From Nocardioides aromaticivorans (lineage in GTDB: Bacteria > Actinomycetota > Actinomycetes > Propionibacteriales > Nocardioidaceae), in NCBI RefSeq assembly GCF_013408525.1, contig NZ_JACBZM010000001.1:2294001-2358000 (forward strand): a DNA stretch of 64,000 bases, given 5' to 3'. The notes under the pieces were generated by a model. It was given only the letters and a program-made list of their open reading frames with translations. It did no database searches and had not been told where the DNA came from. Below are positions 59,976-64,000 of this stretch, piece by piece. The first letter of the stretch is position 1. Each line of letters opens with the position of its first letter. A program made the translations under genes and the position numbers.

Positions 59976-62638
59976 TGGGTACGACGAGCGGCGGCTGGCG
60001 GGTCGCGCTGCGCCTCGCCCGCCGCGAGGCGTGGCGGCGCAAGGGCCAGACCGCGTTGATGCTGGTGCTGATCTGCCTCCCGGTGGTCGCCGTGACGGCG
60101 GCCGCCATCGTGTGGCGGACCCAGGACGTGTCGAGTGTCGAGGGCATCGACCGGCGGATCGGGGCCGCCGATGTCATGGTCGAGGCGACGGTCTCCTCCC
60201 GGATCGCCCAGAGCTTCGACCCGGAGCAGGCGAGTGGCTGGTTCGGCGACACGCTCGACGAGCCGGTCGGGCTCGACGAGGTGCTCGCGGTGCTCGGACC
60301 GGACCGGCACGCGATCCCCTTCGGCAGGGACTCCGTCGAGTTCCGGACCGAGAAGGGCCTCGGCTCCCTCGAGACCCTCGACACCGACCTCGCCGACCCG
60401 CTGGCCGACGGTCTGGTGGACCCGGTCGAGGGCAAGTACCCACCGGGACCGGGCGAGGTGGTGGTCAACCAGGCCGTCGTCGACCGGGGCCCGGGCATCG
60501 GCGACACCCTGACCGTGGTGCGCAAGACGCCCGAGGGCGAGGAGACCGTCGACCTCGAGATCGTCGGCATCGCCGAGAACGCGTGGAACACCGGCACCGA
60601 TTTCGCCGCCGGCTCCCCCGGGGCGTTCGGCACGAGCCCCGACCCGACCCGGCGGTGGCTGGTCGGGGGTGGTCCGGTCGACTGGGACCAGGTCCGCGCC
60701 CTCAACGACATCGGCGCGATGGCGACCTCGCGGGCCGTGCTGCAGGATCCGCCGCCCGACTCCGCGCTGCCCCCGGAGATGCAGCACCTCGACGAGTCCG
60801 TCGACCAGCTGACGATCACGATCCTCGCGCTGGTCGTGGTGATGGTGCTGCTCGAGGTCGTGCTCCTCGCCGGACCGGCCTTCGCCGTACGCGCCAAGGC
60901 GCAGGCGCACGCCCTCGCCCTCGTCGGGGCCGCGGGAGGTACGCCGCGCCAGGCGCGCCGCACCGTGCTGGCGTCCGGCGTGGTCATCGGGACCGTCGGA
61001 GGTGTCCTCGGGGTGGTGCTCGGAGTGGCGACCGGTGCCCTCGCCGTGCCTGTCTTCCAGTCCTTCGACAGCTCCCGCTTCGGCCCGTTCGACGTGCCGT
61101 GGCCGTTGCTGGCCGTGGTGGCGGCCTTCGGCTTCCTCTCGGCGGTGCTGGCCGCCGTGGTGCCGGCCGCCAGCGCCTCGAAGCAGGACGTCGTCGCCGT
61201 GCTGGCGGGACGCCGGGGCGAGGGCCGCCCCTCGGTCAGGTCCCCGATCCTCGGCCTCGTGCTGCTGGGCGGCGGCATCGCCGGTGCGGTCGCGGGTGCC
61301 GGTGCCTCCACCGGCGCCGGCGCCAACGACCTCGGTGCGGTGCTGATCGCCGGGTCGGCCCTGGTCTCCGTGGTCGGCATGATCCTCGTCGTCCCGGTCG
61401 CCGTCGCGCTCGTCGCCCGGCTGGCCGCGCGCCTGCCCCTGGCCCTGCGCTTCGCGGCCCGCGACGCCGCCCGGCACCGCACCCGCACCGTCCCGGCGGT
61501 GGCCGCGGTCGGTGCGACCGTGGCCGGTGTGGTCGCGCTCGGCATCGCGGTGAGCAGCCAGGAGGCCGCCAACGCGGCGAGCTACCACCCGCAGCTCCCC
61601 GACGGCTACGGCTCGCTGGCGCTGTCTCCCGACACCGACCTGGACGCGGTGCGCAGCGTCCTGGCCCGCAGCGTCCGGGCCGACCAGGTCGTCGAGGTCC
61701 AGGGCGTGGAGACCTCGACGGAGGGGAGCGAGGTGGAGATCGAGTTCAGCCAGGGCGGCGAGCCCCTGTCGCTGTCGTACTGGTCGACCCTGGGGTCTCC
61801 CTACGCGGTCAGCTCCGAGGTGCCCGACTACATCGAGCTCCCGGCGGCCGAGCGGCGACGGGCGGACGCCGTCCTCGCCGACGGCGGCCTCGTCCTGCTG
61901 CACGACGACCAGTCGACGGACGACGGCATCGCGACGCCGGTGCTCGACGGCGACCACCTCACGGTCGACGTCCGGCGCTGGACCTACCCCGACGGCGAGG
62001 AGGGCCAGGCGGAGGACGTCGCGAAGAGCGACGCTCCTGCCGTCGTCATCCCGACCGGGCGGGCGGCGCCCTCGGTCGCCCTGTTCTCACCGCGGCTGGT
62101 CAAGCAGCTCCACCTGACCACGGCCGTCGTCGGCGTCCTGGTCAGGGGGCCGATCAGCGGCGAGGCGCAGAAGGACATCACCGAGGCGATGGCGGCGCTG
62201 CCCGACGGCCCGTACTTCTACGTCGAGCGCGGCTACCAGCCGGACGAAGCCGTCCGGATCATCCAGGGCGTGCTGGCCGCCCTGGGCGGGATCCTGATGC
62301 TCGGCGGCACGCTGACGGCGACCTTCCTCGCCCTCTCCGACGCCCGGCCCGACCTCGCCACGATGGCCGCGGTGGGAGCCCGGCCACGGACCCGCCGTGG
62401 CGTGGCAGCGGCGTACGCGCTCGTCGTGGGCAGCATCGGGGCCCTGCTGGGAGCGCCCGTCGGGTTCATCCCCGGCATCGCGATCAGCCACCCCCTGACC
62501 GAGGGCAGCGGGGTCGCGTCGCTCGACGTGCCCTGGCTGCTCATCGCGGTGGTCGTGGTCGGGCTGCCGCTGCTCACCGCGGCCGCCGTGGGGGCGTGCG
62601 CGCGCGGCCGGCTGCCGCTGACGGCGCGGATCGACTAG
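59975..62638 (+). CDS. FtsX-like ABC permease
   Basis: An 887-residue permease with the FtsX/MacB layout: N-terminal helix (about 25-45), a long outside domain (50-280), three or four helices near 285-400, another block of helices near 425-510, a second outside domain (510-740), and the last helices (about 750-870). Partner of the ATPase encoded just upstream. It exports peptides, lipids or drugs, or transmits a signal to outside enzymes. The substrate is unknown; PadR control suggests an antimicrobial or phenolic inducer. Confidence 0.92.
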   Translation: MGTTSGGWRVALRLARREAWRRKGQTALMLVLICLPVVAVTAAAIVWRTQDVSSVEGIDRRIGAADVMVEATVSSRIAQSFDPEQASGWFGDTLDEPVGLDEVLAVLGPDRHAIPFGRDSVEFRTEKGLGSLETLDTDLADPLADGLVDPVEGKYPPGPGEVVVNQAVVDRGPGIGDTLTVVRKTPEGEETVDLEIVGIAENAWNTGTDFAAGSPGAFGTSPDPTRRWLVGGGPVDWDQVRALNDIGAMATSRAVLQDPPPDSALPPEMQHLDESVDQLTITILALVVVMVLLEVVLLAGPAFAVRAKAQAHALALVGAAGGTPRQARRTVLASGVVIGTVGGVLGVVLGVATGALAVPVFQSFDSSRFGPFDVPWPLLAVVAAFGFLSAVLAAVVPAASASKQDVVAVLAGRRGEGRPSVRSPILGLVLLGGGIAGAVAGAGASTGAGANDLGAVLIAGSALVSVVGMILVVPVAVALVARLAARLPLALRFAARDAARHRTRTVPAVAAVGATVAGVVALGIAVSSQEAANAASYHPQLPDGYGSLALSPDTDLDAVRSVLARSVRADQVVEVQGVETSTEGSEVEIEFSQGGEPLSLSYWSTLGSPYAVSSEVPDYIELPAAERRRADAVLADGGLVLLHDDQSTDDGIATPVLDGDHLTVDVRRWTYPDGEEGQAEDVAKSDAPAVVIPTGRAAPSVALFSPRLVKQLHLTTAVVGVLVRGPISGEAQKDITEAMAALPDGPYFYVERGYQPDEAVRIIQGVLAALGGILMLGGTLTATFLALSDARPDLATMAAVGARPRTRRGVAAAYALVVGSIGALLGAPVGFIPGIAISHPLTEGSGVASLDVPWLLIAVVVVGLPLLTAAAVGACARGRLPLTARID

Positions 62639-62750
62639 CGTCGCGGCGCATGGCGCCGCATCGGCGTCGTACGTCGCGCCGATCGTCGCGCTCGCTGAGC
62701 AGTGCGCGGCCACGCCGGGGTCGGAGCTCCACGTCGACGGCGACTGACGC
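62639..62750. other. 112-bp gap between permease and vapC
   Basis: The segment has no promoter box, hairpin with a long stem, or repeat-family member that I can identify. It separates the convergent ends of the FtsX permease and vapC. Confidence 0.5.
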
Positions 62751-63140
62751 TCAGCTCCAGCGCGTTCTCACGTCGTCGAAGGAGCGGATGGCATCGTCGT
62801 CGGTCAGCAAGGTCAGGCCTTCGAGCTGGGCTTGAGCGACGAGCATCCGGTCGAACGGGTCGCGATGGGACCAGGACATCGCGCCGGCTCGGGCCATGTG
62901 CGCGACCGACAGTGGCAGTTCAGCTGCCTGGACGTTGCGCAGCAGTCGCTGCCAGCCGTCGAGCACCTGCGTGCCGCCGGGCAGCCGGCCGAGCCGGGTC
63001 TTCTGGGCAATCTCGTAGGCGGACGCGGCGGAGACATGGCGTTCGGCTGCCGAGCCGAGCAGCTCGCGCTCGTCGGGCCCGAGCCGGGAGCTGTCGCTCG
63101 CGAGCCACAGCAGGACGTGGGTGTCGAGCAGGAGCCTCAC
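62751..63140 (-). CDS. vapC: PIN-domain toxin, VapC-like
   Basis: A 129-residue PIN ribonuclease. The acidic site is Asp6 (LLLDTHVLLW), Glu43 (AYEIAQK), Asp94 and Asp97 (RDPFDRML). The GTG start at 63140 overlaps the antitoxin stop (GTGA), the normal order. VapC toxins cut tRNA or rRNA and are held inactive by their antitoxin. Confidence 0.9.
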   Translation of the reverse strand: MRLLLDTHVLLWLASDSSRLGPDERELLGSAAERHVSAASAYEIAQKTRLGRLPGGTQVLDGWQRLLRNVQAAELPLSVAHMARAGAMSWSHRDPFDRMLVAQAQLEGLTLLTDDDAIRSFDDVRTRWS

Positions 63141-63382
63141 GCGCCGCTCTCCGAGGCTGCGCCCTCCCACGCCGCGATCTCCGCCTCCGGGAGGGGGGCG
63201 AAGAACCTTTCGTCGACCTCGACGTCGTAGCCCCCGTAGACGAGGTCAACCCGCTGCAGCGGACGCAGCTCGGCGATCGGCTTGCCGGCCCGAGCGATGA
63301 TCACGGACTCGCCGGCCTCGACCGACTTCAGGAGCTCCGACAACCGGGTCTTGGCGTCCTGCACGTTCACGGTGGTGGGCAC
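63137..63382 (-). CDS. Phd/YefM-type antitoxin
   Basis: An 81-residue antitoxin. VNVQDAKTRLSELLKSVEAGESVIIARAGKP is the Phd/YefM DNA-binding fold; the acidic C-terminal tail (EAEIAAWEGAASESGA) would wrap the toxin. GTG 63382 has no clear ribosome site. It precedes vapC with a 4-nt overlap. It should repress its own promoter. Confidence 0.9.
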   Translation of the reverse strand: MPTTVNVQDAKTRLSELLKSVEAGESVIIARAGKPIAELRPLQRVDLVYGGYDVEVDERFFAPLPEAEIAAWEGAASESGA

Positions 63383-63438
63383 GAGGCCATCGTACTTCGA
63401 TGAGACCAGGTTGACCAGACCAAGATGACCAACAAGGC

Positions 63439-64000
63439 TCACCGCCGCTGCGCCGCCGGCGACCCCGGCGTCGGGAACCACCGCCAGATGACCGCGGCCT
63501 GGCCGCAGGTCCACAGCCCGCTCATCACCCAGTAGGCCAGCAGCGCGACCGGCGCGACGCCACCCGCCATCAGCATCCCGCCCGCGGAGAGCAGCGGGGC
63601 GAGCCGCTGGGCGCTGACCATGGCCTCGGGCATGCCGTCGGTGACGGTGTTCGGCGCGACGAGGTGGCGCTGGGTGACGAGGCTGACCAGCGCGGCGGTG
63701 CCGGCGAGGCCGGCGACGACGGCGAGGTGGGTGCCCCCGCCGGCGTACCCGTGGGCGGCGAGGGGGACGCCGAGGACGGTCGCGGCGCCGAAGGACGCGA
63801 CGAGTGCGGGGGTGAGCGCGCCGACCGCCGTGCCGCCCGCGACCCGGGCGAGCAGGTGGTAGAGCGCCATCCAGACCGGGATCTGCACCAGCGTCGGCAG
63901 GCAGCCGAGCCGGGAGACGCCGTGCTCCTCGCCCAGGCGGCGGCGCTCCTCGAGGAAGGTGCGCATGGTGTCGGGGTCGCGGTTGGCGATCTTCTCGCGG
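63439..64000 (-). CDS. yidC: YidC/Oxa1-family membrane insertase, 5'-truncated
   Basis: The frame stays open to the window edge on the minus strand, so the start is missing. The visible 186 residues begin REKIANRDPDTM and include EEHGVSRLGCLPTLVQIPVWMALYHLL, the YidC block, followed by four helices and a short basic tail. YidC inserts proteins into the membrane. Neither rnpA nor rpmH lies next to the visible 3' side, and a toxin-antitoxin pair does, so it could be a second YidC paralog rather than the oriC copy. The upstream genes are not seen. Confidence 0.88.
   Translation of the reverse strand, partial: REKIANRDPDTMRTFLEERRRLGEEHGVSRLGCLPTLVQIPVWMALYHLLARVAGGTAVGALTPALVASFGAATVLGVPLAAHGYAGGGTHLAVVAGLAGTAALVSLVTQRHLVAPNTVTDGMPEAMVSAQRLAPLLSAGGMLMAGGVAPVALLAYWVMSGLWTCGQAAVIWRWFPTPGSPAAQRR

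Noticed and set aside
1..64000. tRNA, rRNA, integrase, transposase or phage genes
   Set aside because: None was recognised on either strand. The region appears to be ordinary chromosome with short repeats only.

Overview
The window is very GC-rich, densely packed, and full of GTG starts and ATGA or TGATG stop/start overlaps. It reads as a chromosomal segment of a high-GC actinobacterium. The gene families (an AlkB-rubredoxin fusion with an AlkX-type TetR, a class E-type sortase, an F420-type LLM oxidoreductase, PknB-type kinase, MMPL exporters, an actinobacterial exosortase) fit Nocardioides or a close relative. That genus call is an inference. No rRNA, tRNA, CRISPR array, phage or insertion sequence was seen. 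Both ends cut genes: mtlA on the left and a yidC paralog on the right.

1-6.2 kb: the 3' part of a mannitol PTS permease gene, a DeoR regulator, and an MMPL exporter divergent from a NarL-type two-component pair. 6.2-14.6 kb: a cell-surface locus. UDP-GlcNAc 2-epimerase and a degenerate GGDEF-like protein run leftward. Rightward run a class E-like sortase, a small membrane partner, an ECF sigma factor fused to a zinc-finger/membrane/extracellular tail, a 53-residue protein that is almost only an LAATG sorting signal, an exosortase, a glycosyltransferase and a secreted surface protein. An 8-bp motif, CGCGTAAG, sits upstream of three of its transcription units. 14.6-22 kb: nitroreductase, small membrane proteins, glutathione peroxidase, a TetR-MMPL operon and a second two-component pair.

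22-37.3 kb: a P450, two M15 peptidase-like lipoproteins, a PknB-type kinase, then an alkane and fatty-acid section: alkB-rubredoxin, ferredoxin, TetR, alpha-methylacyl-CoA racemase, a DEAD-box helicase with a structured leader, a MerR regulator, and fadA/fadB. The racemase gene and the fadAB promoter share a TGACA-N7-TGTCA operator, so the MerR protein probably controls both. Together these genes could oxidise alkanes, including methyl-branched ones.

37.5-49 kb: a reductive pyrimidine-type catabolic operon (beta-ureidopropionase, dihydropyrimidinase, LLM oxidoreductase, a four-gene ABC importer, aminotransferase, (methyl)malonate-semialdehyde dehydrogenase), divergent from a MocR regulator. 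No dihydropyrimidine dehydrogenase is present, and the LLM enzyme is a candidate for that step. 49-64 kb: an ABC exporter pair, SDR/APH-kinase/histidine-phosphatase genes, a subtilisin-like protease, a PadR-controlled SDR and MacB-like ABC system, a VapBC-type toxin-antitoxin pair, and the partial yidC.

Four or five families of short palindromic intergenic repeats recur across the window, usually at gene 3' ends. One copy forms the C-terminal codons of padR and another supplies the stop codon of the MocR gene.
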